This document shows positions 42,721 to 52,184 of a DNA stretch of 64,000 bases, piece by piece; the stretch's first letter is position 1; each line of letters starts with the position of its first letter. The DNA is taken from positions 248,001-312,000 of the forward strand of contig AMFN01000014.1 in assembly GCA_000302695.1 (NCBI GenBank). Direction: 5' to 3'. A model generated the notes under the pieces. It saw nothing but the letters and a program-made list of their open reading frames with translations. It did no database searches and was not told where the DNA came from. Both the position numbers and the translations under genes were made by a program. The stretch comes from Enterobacteriaceae bacterium LSJC7 (GTDB lineage Bacteria > Pseudomonadota > Gammaproteobacteria > Enterobacterales > Enterobacteriaceae).

Positions 42721-43263
42721 TCAGCGCTGATGCAACGCGCTCAGGATTGCCGGGCGCTGTAGCTGTAAGCCCATCCACGGACTGAAAGCGGCGGGAATGG
42801 CACGCACGCCCGCAAGCGCGTTATCAACCGTTACCCAGCTGTAGTCCATCACTTCATCAGGGTTAGGTTGCGGCTGTGCGGCTGAGTGTGCAAAAAACAC
42901 CGGGCAGAACTCATTTTCAACAATGCCGCTGGCGTCTGTGGCGCGGTAACAAAAATCGGGGTCAATTTCACGTACGTTAGTGACTGGCAGTCCCAGTTCC
43001 TGGCAACTGCGGCGCTGGACGGCGTCCTGCATCGATTCCCCCGGGAGCGGATGTCCGCACACCGAATTGGTCCATACGCCAGGCCAGGCCTGTTTACCCA
43101 GCGCCCGGCGTGTCAGCAGTAGCGCACCATCGTCGTTAAAAATGTAGCAGGAGAACGCAAGGTGCAGCGGCGTATGGCGGGTGTGTACCCGCGCTTTATC
43201 TTCTGTACCGCAAATGTGCAGACTGTCATCGAGCAGCAACACGCGCTCCGTTTCGTGGGTCAT
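42721..43263 (-). CDS. idi: Isopentenyl-diphosphate delta-isomerase, type 1
   Basis: Interconverts IPP and DMAPP. It is a 180-residue Nudix-fold enzyme. The catalytic Cys is in TNSVCGHPLPGES (near residue 70) and the Glu in ENEFCPVFF (near 116). MEP-pathway enzymes IspD and IspF are encoded at 16.8-18 kb. In E. coli idi lies near lysS, far from here, so this is a shifted location. No carotenoid genes are adjacent. Confidence 0.95.
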   Translation of the reverse strand: MTHETERVLLLDDSLHICGTEDKARVHTRHTPLHLAFSCYIFNDDGALLLTRRALGKQAWPGVWTNSVCGHPLPGESMQDAVQRRSCQELGLPVTNVREIDPDFCYRATDASGIVENEFCPVFFAHSAAQPQPNPDEVMDYSWVTVDNALAGVRAIPAAFSPWMGLQLQRPAILSALHQR

Positions 43264-43353
43264 GGTTGTTCTCTTTCCTGAGCGATTAGGCCCATTATAG
43301 AACCCCCAGACTCATCCGCGGTGGGGAATAGTTGCCTTTATGTGCCTCTGAGA

Positions 43354-43381
43354 TAAAACAAAGCCGCCGGGGGCGGCGGCT
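43354..43381 (-). terminator. Terminator after ampH
   Basis: On the minus strand AGCCGCC and GGCGGCT form a 7-bp GC-rich stem followed by TTGTTTTA, just past the ampH stop. Confidence 0.8.
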
Positions 43382-43388
43382 GTGGGGC

Positions 43389-44597
43389 TTAGCGGAAGGG
43401 GCGGTCGGTCAGCAGTTCTTCTTTATTCAATGACGCCTGCTCAATGGCTGGAGACGGGCTACCCTGGCCACTCAGTTCAGTGACAAGGTCATTTACGCCA
43501 TCGCTCATGTTCACAAAGCGCGTCAGCGGCGAGCGGGTCACTACCACAAAGGCACCCACATTTTTCTCAGGCACCATTGCCATATAGGTGATAAAGCCGC
43601 CAGCACCGCCCGTTTTCTGGATGATTCCCGGGCGGCCATTTTTCGCTGACATGTACACCCAGCCAAGTCCCAGCGCATCGGCATGACCAGGCACATCCAT
43701 ACCAATAACGCGATTAAGACGACTACGCGGATAAATGATGGACTGCATTCTGTCTGCCTGACTGCTGCGGCTGTGGAAATCAGAAGCCAGGAACTGTTGC
43801 ATCCAGCGCATCATGTCATCGGGTGTGGAGTAAATGCCGCCGCTTCCGATGGCCGCCAGCGTGTTATTACACGGACTTGCGCCTTTCTCTGGCACCATCA
43901 GGCGTGCGCACTGATCGGGAGAAGGGGTGAAGGTGGTGTCTTTCATGCCCAGCGGACGGGCAATGCGCTCGTCAAAAAGCTGCGGGTAAGGCTTCCCTGC
44001 GGCGCGCGACAGGGCATCGGCCAGCAGGTCGAAACCCAGGTTTGAATAGCCTGCGGTGGTGCCAGGTTCGCTTTTAAGGGTGGCATTTTGCAGCCAGTCC
44101 CAGCGCTGCTGGCGCGTTGGCCAGACGAATACCGGACGGTGCGCCGCACCGCCTGGCTGCTCGCGAGGCAGGGCGCTGGTGTGGGTTGCCAGGTTCACCA
44201 GACGAATCGGTGCGCCCTGGAAAGTGGGCACGGACGCACCGGGCGGGGCGTATTTGCTCAACGGATCGTCAAGGCGAACGACACCGTCATCAAGCAGTTT
44301 GACCAGCATTTCGCTCGTCATCAGTTTTGTGATGGAGGCGATACGAATCACGGAGTCCAGCTGAGGACGCACGTTATTCCCAGGTCGGGTTTCGCCAAAG
44401 CTTCGAAATACGCGCTGGTTACCGTCAATCACCACCAGCGCCATGCCGGTCGCGCCGCTGCTGTAGAAGATATGATTCGCGTAGCGTTCAACAACGTCAG
44501 AGGTAAAAATGGGATCAACCGACGCAGCGGTTGCCGTGTGGGTAAAAGGAAGCGCGGCCAGTACCAGGGCGCCAAGCGCCAGAAGACGATGTTTCAA
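43389..44597 (-). CDS. ampH: Penicillin-binding protein AmpH (DD-carboxy/endopeptidase)
   Basis: Periplasmic class C beta-lactamase-fold enzyme that acts on peptidoglycan and only weakly on beta-lactams. It is 402 residues with a signal peptide (about 1-24, ending TATA). The active-site motifs are SITK (near 94), YSN (near 195) and KTG (near 338). The C-terminus runs about 17 residues beyond E. coli AmpH. Its divergent neighbour sbmA is also its neighbour in E. coli. Confidence 0.96.
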   Translation of the reverse strand: MKHRLLALGALVLAALPFTHTATAASVDPIFTSDVVERYANHIFYSSGATGMALVVIDGNQRVFRSFGETRPGNNVRPQLDSVIRIASITKLMTSEMLVKLLDDGVVRLDDPLSKYAPPGASVPTFQGAPIRLVNLATHTSALPREQPGGAAHRPVFVWPTRQQRWDWLQNATLKSEPGTTAGYSNLGFDLLADALSRAAGKPYPQLFDERIARPLGMKDTTFTPSPDQCARLMVPEKGASPCNNTLAAIGSGGIYSTPDDMMRWMQQFLASDFHSRSSQADRMQSIIYPRSRLNRVIGMDVPGHADALGLGWVYMSAKNGRPGIIQKTGGAGGFITYMAMVPEKNVGAFVVVTRSPLTRFVNMSDGVNDLVTELSGQGSPSPAIEQASLNKEELLTDRPFR

Positions 44598-45049
44598 AAT
44601 GTGCTACCCATTAAATACATAAATGTCGTGAGATGAATCGTATTTACACCACCTGGCAGCGGAGCGCCAGTTATGCGGGGACATTTTGCACAAGAAAAAA
44701 CGTAACCTTACATTTCGCAAGAAAACAGGTGGCTTGCTGTTAGCATTTAACGGCTTTTTTGTTAAGCAATGGTAATGAGTTGCGGCCGGGCTCGCCGGGT
44801 GAAAAACATGACATTCCCATTTCGCCGCACGTAAGCGGGGGCGAGAATGGCCTTTAGTGCATCATCAGGTTGCTGTGTGAGACAGTTAAGGCAGTCATCG
44901 AGGTTGCACAAGAAAGAATACGTTGATTTGGCTTTGTTTTTTGTAAGAGCATTACATAGTTTGATACAACATCCTGCAATTGGCTGCTCGCACTTGCGGG
45001 TATAACAGTGCAAGCAGCGTGTGACTATGTTATTGCAGGAGACTCATGG
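44598..45049. promoter_or_regulatory. ampH-sbmA divergent region
   Basis: A 452-base gap with the promoters of both genes. I cannot assign them reliably. A minus-strand open frame (44762-45013, 83 codons) with many Cys and no known domain is probably chance. Confidence 0.4.
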
Positions 45050-46264
45050 ATGTTTAAGTCGTTTTTCCCCCGACCGACGGCGTTCTTTCTGTCGGCTTTT
45101 CTCTGGGCGGCGCTGGCCGTTATTTTCTGGCAGTTCATGGGCAAAACCTGGCTGACAGCGCTTGTGGGCGCCGGTGCAGATGTTCCTGTGAGCGCGGCGC
45201 GGTTCTGGTCGCCTGGCTATCTGGTGTTTTATGCCTACTATGCCGCCTGCGTCGGGCTGTTTGCCCTGTGCTGGTTTACGTTCAGTCCTCACCGCTGGCA
45301 GTACTGGTCAATTCTGGGATCGGCGCTAATTGTATTCGTGACCTGGTTTCTGGTGGAAGTGGGCGTGGCAGTAAATGCCTGGTATGCGCCCTTTTACGAT
45401 TTGATTCAGCAATCTCTCAGCAAGCCAGGCAGCGTGTCCGTCACGCAGTTTTACAATGGCGTGCTGGTTTTTCTCGGTATTGCGCTGATTTCCGTCACCG
45501 TGGGCGTGCTCAATAACTTTTTTGTCAGCCACTATGTGTTCCGCTGGCGCACGGCGATGAACGAATACTATATGGCCCACTGGCAGCGTTTGCGCCACAT
45601 TGAAGGTGCTGCCCAGCGTGTGCAGGAAGACACCATGCGCTTTGCCACCACGCTTGAAGGGATGGGCATCAGCTTTATTCAGGCGCTGATGACCCTGATT
45701 GCATTTTTGCCCGTGTTGGTCGCACTTTCGCCGCATGTTCCCGAACTGCCGTTTGTTGGACATGTACAGTATGGGTTGGTGATGGCGGCTATTGTCTGGG
45801 CGCTGATGGGCACCGGGCTGCTGGCGCTGGTGGGGATTAAACTGCCGGGGCTGGAGTTCAAAAATCAGCGTGTAGAGGCGGCATATCGTAAAGAGCTGGT
45901 CTACGGTGAGGATGACCCTGCACGCGCGGCACCGCCTACGGTGCGCGAGCTTTTTAGCGACGTGCGGCGCAACTACTTTCGTCTCTATTTTCACTATATG
46001 TACTTCAACATTGCCCGCATCCTCTACCTGCAGATCGATAACGTCTTCGGTCTGTTCTTGCTGTTCCCCTCAATTGTGGCAGGCACCATCACGCTTGGTC
46101 TCCTGACCCAGATAACCAACGTGTTTGAGAAGGTGCGCAGCGCTTTCCAGTACCTGATTAACTCGTGGGCGACGCTGGTGGAGTTGATGTCCATTTACAA
46201 GCGTCTGCGCAGCTTTGAGCAGCAGCTTGATGTGCCTTTGCATGAAGAAACACCGGCGCTGTAG
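45050..46264 (+). CDS. sbmA: Peptide antibiotic transporter SbmA
   Basis: Proton-driven inner-membrane importer of microcins B17 and J25, bleomycin and proline-rich peptides. It is 404 residues (E. coli 406) from ATG 45050 after GCAGGAGACTC. It has the ABC-transporter-like membrane domain without an ATPase. Conserved segments include [20 protein letters not shown] and [20 protein letters not shown]. yaiW follows 63 bases downstream and is likely co-transcribed; sigmaE control is known in E. coli. Confidence 0.97.
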   Translation: MFKSFFPRPTAFFLSAFLWAALAVIFWQFMGKTWLTALVGAGADVPVSAARFWSPGYLVFYAYYAACVGLFALCWFTFSPHRWQYWSILGSALIVFVTWFLVEVGVAVNAWYAPFYDLIQQSLSKPGSVSVTQFYNGVLVFLGIALISVTVGVLNNFFVSHYVFRWRTAMNEYYMAHWQRLRHIEGAAQRVQEDTMRFATTLEGMGISFIQALMTLIAFLPVLVALSPHVPELPFVGHVQYGLVMAAIVWALMGTGLLALVGIKLPGLEFKNQRVEAAYRKELVYGEDDPARAAPPTVRELFSDVRRNYFRLYFHYMYFNIARILYLQIDNVFGLFLLFPSIVAGTITLGLLTQITNVFEKVRSAFQYLINSWATLVELMSIYKRLRSFEQQLDVPLHEETPAL

Positions 46265-46327
46265 CCTGGCGGCATTGACGCCGTATGACGAAAAATGGCA
46301 GGCTCCAGGCAACATAAGGGAGAACGC

Positions 46328-47419
46328 ATGAAAAGCTATTTTCGTCCAGGCTTGCTGTTGGCCGCGCTGGTGCTGGCGGGCTGTGGTAGCCAGCAGACGC
46401 AGCAAAAACTGCCCGCCGGCGTTAAGCCGGTGGATGTTGCCGCAACGGTACGCCAGAAAATGCCGGCCAGCGTGAAGCAGAGAGATGCCTGGGCGCAGGA
46501 CATTGCCACGGCATTTGCCAGCCAGAAGCTGGCAGCGAGTGAGGAGAACGTCTGCTCGGTGTTGGCCGTTGCCGCGCAGGAGTCCACCTACCAGAGCGAT
46601 CCGCGCGTGCCGGGGCTGAGCAAGATTGCCTGGCAGGAAATCTATCGCCGGGCGGGCAAACTCTATGTGCCTGAGTTTGTGGTGCGCACGGCGCTGTCCA
46701 TTACATCCCCAACCGGCAAAAGCTATGCCGAACGGCTGGATAACGTGAAAAGCGAAGGTGAACTGAGCGCTATTTTTGATGACTTTATCAATATGGTGCC
46801 GCTGGGACAGAAGCTCTTTGGCAGTCTCAACCCGGTGCGCACCGGCGGACCGATGCAGGTCAGCATTGCGTTTGCCGAGCAGCATACTTCAGGCTATCCG
46901 TGGAAAATCGACGGTACGGTGCGTCAGGAAGTGTTCACCCGGCGCGGCGGCATGTGGTTTGGGATTTACCATTTGCTGAACTACCCGGCGAACTACAGCA
47001 GCCCGCTGTACCGCTTTGCCGACTTCAACGCGGGCTGGTACGCCAGCCGCAACGCCGCGTTCCAGAACGCGGTCAGTAAGGCAACCGGCGTGAAGCTGGC
47101 GCTGGACGGCGATCTGGTTCGCTACGACACGGATGAGCCAGGCCAGACCGAGCTGGCGGTGCGTAAGCTGTCGTCATCGCTCAATATGAGTGACAGCGAA
47201 ATCCACAATGCGCTGAAAAAAGGCGACAGCCTGGACTTTGAGAAAAGCCGCCTGTATGACGCGGTGTATCAGATTGCCGAAAAGCGTACCGGGAAGCGGC
47301 TGGCGCGTGAGATGCTGCCCGGTATTACGCTTGAAAGCCCTAAAATCACCCGCAACCTGACCACGGCGTGGTTTGCTAAACGGGTGGACGAGCGTCGGGC
47401 AAGCTGTATGCAGCGTTAA
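46328..47419 (+). CDS. yaiW: Outer-membrane lipoprotein YaiW
   Basis: Surface-exposed lipoprotein that in E. coli helps uptake of proline-rich peptides, a partner of SbmA. It is 363 residues from ATG 46328 (AAGGGAGAACGC). The lipobox LAGC gives Cys19. The DUF1615 core includes VCSVLAVAAQESTYQSDPRV and FAEQHTSGYPWK. The stop codon overlaps that of the convergent yaiY by 4 bases. Confidence 0.95.
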   Translation: MKSYFRPGLLLAALVLAGCGSQQTQQKLPAGVKPVDVAATVRQKMPASVKQRDAWAQDIATAFASQKLAASEENVCSVLAVAAQESTYQSDPRVPGLSKIAWQEIYRRAGKLYVPEFVVRTALSITSPTGKSYAERLDNVKSEGELSAIFDDFINMVPLGQKLFGSLNPVRTGGPMQVSIAFAEQHTSGYPWKIDGTVRQEVFTRRGGMWFGIYHLLNYPANYSSPLYRFADFNAGWYASRNAAFQNAVSKATGVKLALDGDLVRYDTDEPGQTELAVRKLSSSLNMSDSEIHNALKKGDSLDFEKSRLYDAVYQIAEKRTGKRLAREMLPGITLESPKITRNLTTAWFAKRVDERRASCMQR

Positions 47420-47727
47420 CGCAACCTTGTCGTGTGGCGCACGCGTGCGGCGATGATAACGATGCCAAGCAGCAGTGCGCCCACGCTAAAGACGCTGAGG
47501 CCAAACAGGACGTTAACCCCAAAACCGATGTCAATGTGCGGGCGGTTGGCATTGTTACTTTGCATAAGGTGTTCAAACATGCCGGGGGAATTAATCAATA
47601 AGTTGACAGCCTGCGAACCTGCCCAGAAGCAAAACAGCACAAACACGGCCCAGGAAATATTGCCGAGTATTGTGGCCTCTTTTTTAGCTCTGATGAACAC
47701 AGGTCTGGATAACGAAAAGTCTGCCAT
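47416..47727 (-). CDS. yaiY: DUF2755 inner-membrane protein YaiY
   Basis: A 103-residue protein with two membrane spans (about 22-45 and 70-95). The opening MADFSLSRPVF and the FVLFCFWAGSQ segment match E. coli YaiY. Function unknown. It is tail-to-tail with yaiW with shared stop bases. Confidence 0.9.
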   Translation of the reverse strand: MADFSLSRPVFIRAKKEATILGNISWAVFVLFCFWAGSQAVNLLINSPGMFEHLMQSNNANRPHIDIGFGVNVLFGLSVFSVGALLLGIVIIAARVRHTTRLR

Positions 47728-48145
47728 CGTCGGTCTCCCGCAGGATGTTATGGGCGCAGATGCTTAAATCTGCGTTAAGTCTGGCAGTGCTGTTGAAAAG
47801 GTGACATCAGATTGCTGGTAATTTCTGATACGGAATATTCCTGAATCCTCTTTTTATGCTCTCCTTCACATTTCGCCCACATCCCCCCTGGATGCCTGAC
47901 CAAAATACCCGGCGGCAGTGGGCGTTTTGTCCACTCAATTCGTTTCTTCACCTGCCCCAGCCGCGGGTTCATCCGGCTTTCCCCCTGACAACCGCGTGAA
48001 GTGCATTGCAAAAAACGGCAACGAACTGGCGCTGTTGCAACCAGAGTGGAGGCTGGCTTGCTGCATGGTTTGTGCAGCATACGTCTGTCTGGACGCAGTC
48101 AACGCACTGTGTGAAGATGATTTTTTGACAATCTGGAAATCGACT
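47728..48145. other. yaiY-yaiZ intergenic region
   Basis: A 418-base gap. Open frames on both strands run through it (47775-48080 minus; the 5' extension of yaiZ plus), but neither has a recognisable domain. Nothing else is evident. Confidence 0.4.
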
Positions 48146-48352
48146 ATGACCCTGAAAATGCGCCGTGACTGGCACTATTATGCTTTCGCTATTGGTCTTA
48201 TCTTTATTCTGAACGGCGTACTGGGTCTGATGGGATTTGAGCCGCAGGGCTGGCAGCGCTACGCGGCCGGGTTGGCAAGCTGGGTGGTGGGTTTCTGGCT
48301 GGCAGGGTTTATTATTCGCCGCCCGGCTGAGGCGGCGAATGAAAACAATTAA
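48146..48352 (+). CDS. yaiZ: DUF2754 small membrane protein YaiZ
   Basis: A 68-residue protein with two membrane spans (about 11-30 and 39-57). [19 protein letters not shown] is nearly identical to E. coli YaiZ. The ATG at 48146 is chosen because homology starts there; the open frame extends to 47918 without matching anything. It overlaps the ddlA stop by 4 bases tail-to-tail. Function unknown. Confidence 0.9.
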   Translation: MTLKMRRDWHYYAFAIGLIFILNGVLGLMGFEPQGWQRYAAGLASWVVGFWLAGFIIRRPAEAANENN

Positions 48353-49446
48353 GCGCTTAGCGAACTTTCCAGCGCGTTTTCCTCGCGGTGGCGCGCTATT
48401 GCCAGTTCAATAAGGCGCGTAATCAGCGCGCTATAACCCAGGCCGCTTGCCTGCCACAGTTTGGGGTACATACTGATATTGGTAAAACCGGGCAGGGTGT
48501 TGATTTCATTTATCACCACCTCGTTTTCCGGCGTCAGGAACACGTCCACGCGCGCCATGCCGCAGCATTCGAGTGCCTGAAAGGCGCGTATCGCCGTGGC
48601 CCTGATTTCATCATTGAGCGTGTCCGGTAGCGCGGCGGGAACCACCACGCGCGCCTGGGCGTCACTGATGTATTTGGCGTCGTAGCTGTAAAAGGTAGCG
48701 TTAACCACGATTTCGCCGCAGGTGCTGGCCTCTGGGTTTTCATTACCCAGTACCGCACACTCGATTTCTCGTCCGGTAATGCCTTTTTCTACCAGCACTT
48801 TAGTGTCAAAACGAAATGCCAGCGCGAGCGCAGCGCGGTACTCAGCTTCGCTGTTGACGCGGCTTACGCCAACCGAAGAACCCTGGCTTGCGGGTTTGAC
48901 AAAAAGTGGCAAGCCGAAGCGCTGCTCCAGCTCGGTAAAGCTCACGCTGTCGCGGTTTGCCGCTTTAAACGTGATGAATGGCGCAACGTTTAATCCGGCG
49001 TCACGCAGCAGGCGCTTGGCAACATCTTTATCCATGCTGACCGCAGAGCCGAGCACACCTGAGCCAACAAACGGCAGGTTTGCCATACGCAGCATACCCT
49101 GAAGTGAGCCGTCTTCACCGAGCGTGCCGTGCACAATCGGGAAAATTACATCCACCGGCAGTGCGTTGCCGGCGGTGGTGTCCAGAAGCGCGGGAGCGTC
49201 TTCGCCCGGTATCAGCGCAACGCGCTGTTCAGAAGGCTTAAGGGCGATATGCGCCGGGTCGTGGGCGTTAAGGAGCCAGTCCCGGGCATCGCTGTGCTGC
49301 CAGCGGCCATGTTTGTCCATCCCCAACAGCACAGGTTCAAACTTCTCTTTATCCAGCGCATCGACAATGTTTTTTGCCGACTGCAACGACACTTCATGCT
49401 CAGCAGATTTGCCACCAAACACGATGCCCACACGCAGTTTTGCCAT
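48349..49446 (-). CDS. ddlA: D-alanine-D-alanine ligase A
   Basis: ATP-grasp enzyme making D-Ala-D-Ala for peptidoglycan. It is 365 residues. The N-terminus [18 protein letters not shown], the glycine-rich [13 protein letters not shown] loop and the metal site [19 protein letters not shown] are clear. The length and the longer middle part favour DdlA over DdlB. Confidence 0.97.
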   Translation of the reverse strand: MAKLRVGIVFGGKSAEHEVSLQSAKNIVDALDKEKFEPVLLGMDKHGRWQHSDARDWLLNAHDPAHIALKPSEQRVALIPGEDAPALLDTTAGNALPVDVIFPIVHGTLGEDGSLQGMLRMANLPFVGSGVLGSAVSMDKDVAKRLLRDAGLNVAPFITFKAANRDSVSFTELEQRFGLPLFVKPASQGSSVGVSRVNSEAEYRAALALAFRFDTKVLVEKGITGREIECAVLGNENPEASTCGEIVVNATFYSYDAKYISDAQARVVVPAALPDTLNDEIRATAIRAFQALECCGMARVDVFLTPENEVVINEINTLPGFTNISMYPKLWQASGLGYSALITRLIELAIARHREENALESSLSA

Positions 49447-49584
49447 CTCATAAACCTTCTGAAAATACGACGCAAGTCAGACAAAATAGCACGCTGAACG
49501 CCGTGCTTCATCTGACTTGTCGCGTATAGTACCAGCAAGCGCGGTGTATATACTGAAACTATCTAAAAGTGGCGCGGGGGCAGC

Positions 49585-50280
49585 ATGGGAAAGGGGGCAG
49601 TTGGCGTAATGGTCTTGCTGGTGTTACTGGCTACAGGCTGGTGGGGAGTGCAGCAATTACCGCCTCAGTACAATCCGTTTGCGCCACTCACACTTGACGA
49701 ACCGCCCACGGCGTTGACGCGCTATAAGCTGCGCCAGCTGGCAAATCAACCGCAGGAATGCGCGGCTTTGCTGGCCCAGGCGCAGGCGCGCGGCATGATT
49801 TCCTGGCACGCTCAGGCCGACAGTACCGGCGCGTGTCCGTTAAAAAATGTGGTGCGAGTTGCACGGTTTGGCACTGTCAGACTGAGCAGCAGCTTTCTGG
49901 CAAGCTGCCCTCTGGCCGTACGCAGCGCGATGTTTATTCATCGTGCGGCGCCGCAGGCAGAGCAGCGACAGGGCAGCGCGCTTACACAAATCGATCACGT
50001 GGGCAGCTATGCCTGTCGCAATATCTATCATCGCCCGCAAGGACGACTTAGCGAGCATGCGACGGCAGATGCGCTGGATATCAGCGGTTTTCGCTTTGCT
50101 AACGGTCAGCGCGTCACCGTAGAAAAAGGCTGGCGTGCTTCGGGCAAAACGTCCGGGGTACTAAAAGCGTTGTTTCAGCAAAGCTGTGCCTATTATGGCA
50201 ATGCCCTCGGGCCGGAGTATAACGCCGCGCATGCAGGCCATTTCCACCTCGGCGTGCGCGGGTTTGGCCTGTGCCGATAG
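49585..50280 (+). CDS. Extensin-like-domain protein, LAS-type metallopeptidase motifs
   Basis: A 231-residue protein with an N-terminal anchor or signal (about 5-22) and six cysteines in the exported part (59, 84, 108, 144, 201, 230), suggesting disulfides in the periplasm. The C-terminal half fits the Extensin-like_C family. It contains SEHATADALD (Ser156, His158, Asp165) and HAGHFH (His216, His219, His221), the arrangement seen in LAS/M15 zinc peptidases such as VanX and DD-carboxypeptidases. A peptidoglycan-active zinc enzyme is my inference. E. coli K-12 has no gene here between ddlA and iraP. Confidence 0.75.
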   Translation: MGKGAVGVMVLLVLLATGWWGVQQLPPQYNPFAPLTLDEPPTALTRYKLRQLANQPQECAALLAQAQARGMISWHAQADSTGACPLKNVVRVARFGTVRLSSSFLASCPLAVRSAMFIHRAAPQAEQRQGSALTQIDHVGSYACRNIYHRPQGRLSEHATADALDISGFRFANGQRVTVEKGWRASGKTSGVLKALFQQSCAYYGNALGPEYNAAHAGHFHLGVRGFGLCR

Positions 50281-50426
50281 CATTTTTCTGCTTTCCTGCG
50301 CGTATGAACAGACCTGCTCGCCCTGTACGTTGTTTGTGTGCAGGCACAGAGTGCGCATTCGGGCGCGGTTGCCTTTGTTATGCTGTCTGCTTGTTACTGG
50401 CCGATTGACCGGGTAGATGATTACCG

Positions 50427-51623
50427 ATGGAAAAGTGGAAAGTTAACCTCATTTCAGTCTGGTTTGGCTGCTTTTTTACCGGCCTTGCTATCAGCCAGAT
50501 ATTGCCCTTCCTGCCGCTGTATGTGGAACAGTTGGGCGTGAAGTCGCATGAGGCGCTGTCCATCTGGTCGGGGCTTACGTTCAGTATCACTTTTCTGGTG
50601 TCGGCTATTGTGTCGCCGATGTGGGGCAGCCTTGCGGACCGTAAAGGCCGCAAACTCATGCTGTTGCGCGCTTCCCTGGGCATGGCTATTGCCATTCTGT
50701 TACAGGCCTTTGTCACCAGCGTCTGGCAGCTTTTCCTGCTGCGCGGCCTGATGGGGCTAACCTCTGGTTATATTCCTAATGCGATGGCGCTGGTGGCCTC
50801 ACAGGCACCGCGCGAGCGCAGTGGCTGGGCGCTCAGTACCCTTTCCACCGCACAAATTAGCGGCGTTATCGCAGGCCCGTTAATGGGCGGTTTTATGGCA
50901 GACGCTTTCGGGTTGCGCACCGTTTTTCTCATCACGGCGCTGCTTTTAATCGTGAGCTTTCTGGTCACGTTGCTGCTGATTAAAGAGGGCGCCAGGCCGA
51001 TGGTCGCGAAAAGTGAGCGTCTGAGTGGTAAAGCGGTTTTTTCCTCATTGCCGTACCCGAAACTCATTGTGAGCCTGTTTATTACCACCATGGTGATTCA
51101 GCTTTGCAACGGTTCTGTGGGGCCGATTCTGGCGTTATTCATTAAAGAGATGTCGCCTGACAGCAATAATATTGCGTTTATGAGCGGGCTGATTGCTGCC
51201 GTCCCCGGCGTGTCGGCGCTGCTGTCGGCACCGCGGCTTGGCAAGCTTGGTGACCGTATCGGCACCGCGCGTGTACTGGTCGCAACACTTGCCTGCTCTG
51301 TGGTGCTATTTTTTGCCATGTCGTTTGTGACATCGCCGACGCAGCTTGCGCTACTGCGCTTCTTGCTCGGCTTTGCCGATGGCGCAATGCTGCCTGCGGT
51401 GCAAACGCTGCTGCTGAAAAATGCCAGCGAACAGGTAACCGGACGTATCTTTGGCTATAACCAGTCGTTTATGTACCTGGGGAATGTCGTGGGGCCGTTA
51501 ATTGGGGCCGGAGTCTCAGCCATGGCGGGCTATCGTTGGGTATTTGGCGCGACAGCATTGGTGGTGCTAATTAATCTCTGGCAATTGAGTGCAATATTAC
51601 GCCGCAGCCATGTTCAACGTTGA
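50427..51623 (+). CDS. MFS multidrug transporter (MdtG-like)
   Basis: A 398-residue, 12-span major facilitator efflux protein. Motif A GSLADRKGRKLMLLR lies between helices 2 and 3, and a second copy SAPRLGKLGDRIG lies between helices 8 and 9. Overall layout and many segments (ITFLVSAIVSPMWG, RFLLGFADGAMLPAVQTLL) resemble E. coli MdtG, but it is divergent enough to be a paralogue. It follows the extensin-like gene by 146 bases on the same strand. Not present at this spot in K-12. Confidence 0.82.
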   Translation: MEKWKVNLISVWFGCFFTGLAISQILPFLPLYVEQLGVKSHEALSIWSGLTFSITFLVSAIVSPMWGSLADRKGRKLMLLRASLGMAIAILLQAFVTSVWQLFLLRGLMGLTSGYIPNAMALVASQAPRERSGWALSTLSTAQISGVIAGPLMGGFMADAFGLRTVFLITALLLIVSFLVTLLLIKEGARPMVAKSERLSGKAVFSSLPYPKLIVSLFITTMVIQLCNGSVGPILALFIKEMSPDSNNIAFMSGLIAAVPGVSALLSAPRLGKLGDRIGTARVLVATLACSVVLFFAMSFVTSPTQLALLRFLLGFADGAMLPAVQTLLLKNASEQVTGRIFGYNQSFMYLGNVVGPLIGAGVSAMAGYRWVFGATALVVLINLWQLSAILRRSHVQR

Positions 51624-51848
51624 CGGTAGTTATTACGGGGACGCGGCACCTTAATCGTTTTTTCGTTTACTTATCTATTATTTTTTCTAATAAATCATTT
51701 TTTGGATAACGGTAAAACGTTTCGCTGGCCTTTTTTTTGCACTTACGCACATTAATTCACGCAGGTGAAAAAATAATGATTCGCGATGCTGGGCATTACG
51801 CTTACAGAGTGTTAACGTAGCTTTAACGATCGTCCCCGGAAACTCGTC

Positions 51849-52094
51849 ATGAAAAACTTAATTGCAGAACTGTTGGTTAAACTGGCGGAAAAGGATGAGG
51901 CCTGCGACGAACAAACCGCTCGTCTCTGTGCACTGGAGCTGGTGGTCACCTCTTTACTTTGCCGCATGAACTCAGCGGAACTTAATTCTTTGGCCAGCGG
52001 TGTCGAAGAAGATATCGCCCGCGCGACGCTGAAAACGGCTAATCCTGAGTTATTGCAACAACATGTTCAGCGTCTGCTTCAGGCAAAGTTGTAA
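51849..52094 (+). CDS. iraP: Anti-adaptor protein IraP
   Basis: Binds RssB and so prevents ClpXP degradation of RpoS during phosphate starvation. It is 81 residues (E. coli 86), predicted helical and coiled. The N-terminus MKNLIAELLVKLAEKDE is nearly identical to E. coli, the rest is divergent. Location before phoA matches E. coli. The target sigma factor RpoS is encoded 30 kb away in this window. Confidence 0.9.
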   Translation: MKNLIAELLVKLAEKDEACDEQTARLCALELVVTSLLCRMNSAELNSLASGVEEDIARATLKTANPELLQQHVQRLLQAKL

Positions 52095-52117
52095 TCCTTT
52101 CCTCTTATAAGCGTTTG

Positions 52118-52151
52118 CTGTCATAAGTTTGTCATCTGATATTTTTATAGT
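52118..52151 (+). promoter_or_regulatory. Pho box and -10 of phoA
   Basis: CTGTCATAAGTTTGTCATCT (52118-52137) holds two 7-base PhoB repeats (CTGTCAT and TTGTCAT) at 11-base spacing and takes the place of a -35. TATAGT at 52146-52151 is the -10, the same as in E. coli phoA. Phosphate starvation should switch it on through PhoB. Confidence 0.92.
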
Positions 52152-52184
52152 CACACTGTCCTTATTCATACAGAGAGAAACAGT

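Noticed and set aside
42721-43263. idi as part of a carotenoid gene cluster
   Set aside because: No crt genes lie nearby, and this is the common type 1 enzyme, not the type 2 form often found in enterobacterial crt clusters.
44762-45013. 83-codon minus-strand open frame between ampH and sbmA
   Set aside because: Cys-rich, no known family, and it overlaps the region that must hold the sbmA promoter.
47775-48080. 101-codon minus-strand open frame between yaiY and yaiZ
   Set aside because: No recognisable domain or ribosome site; overlaps a plus-strand open frame of equal quality.
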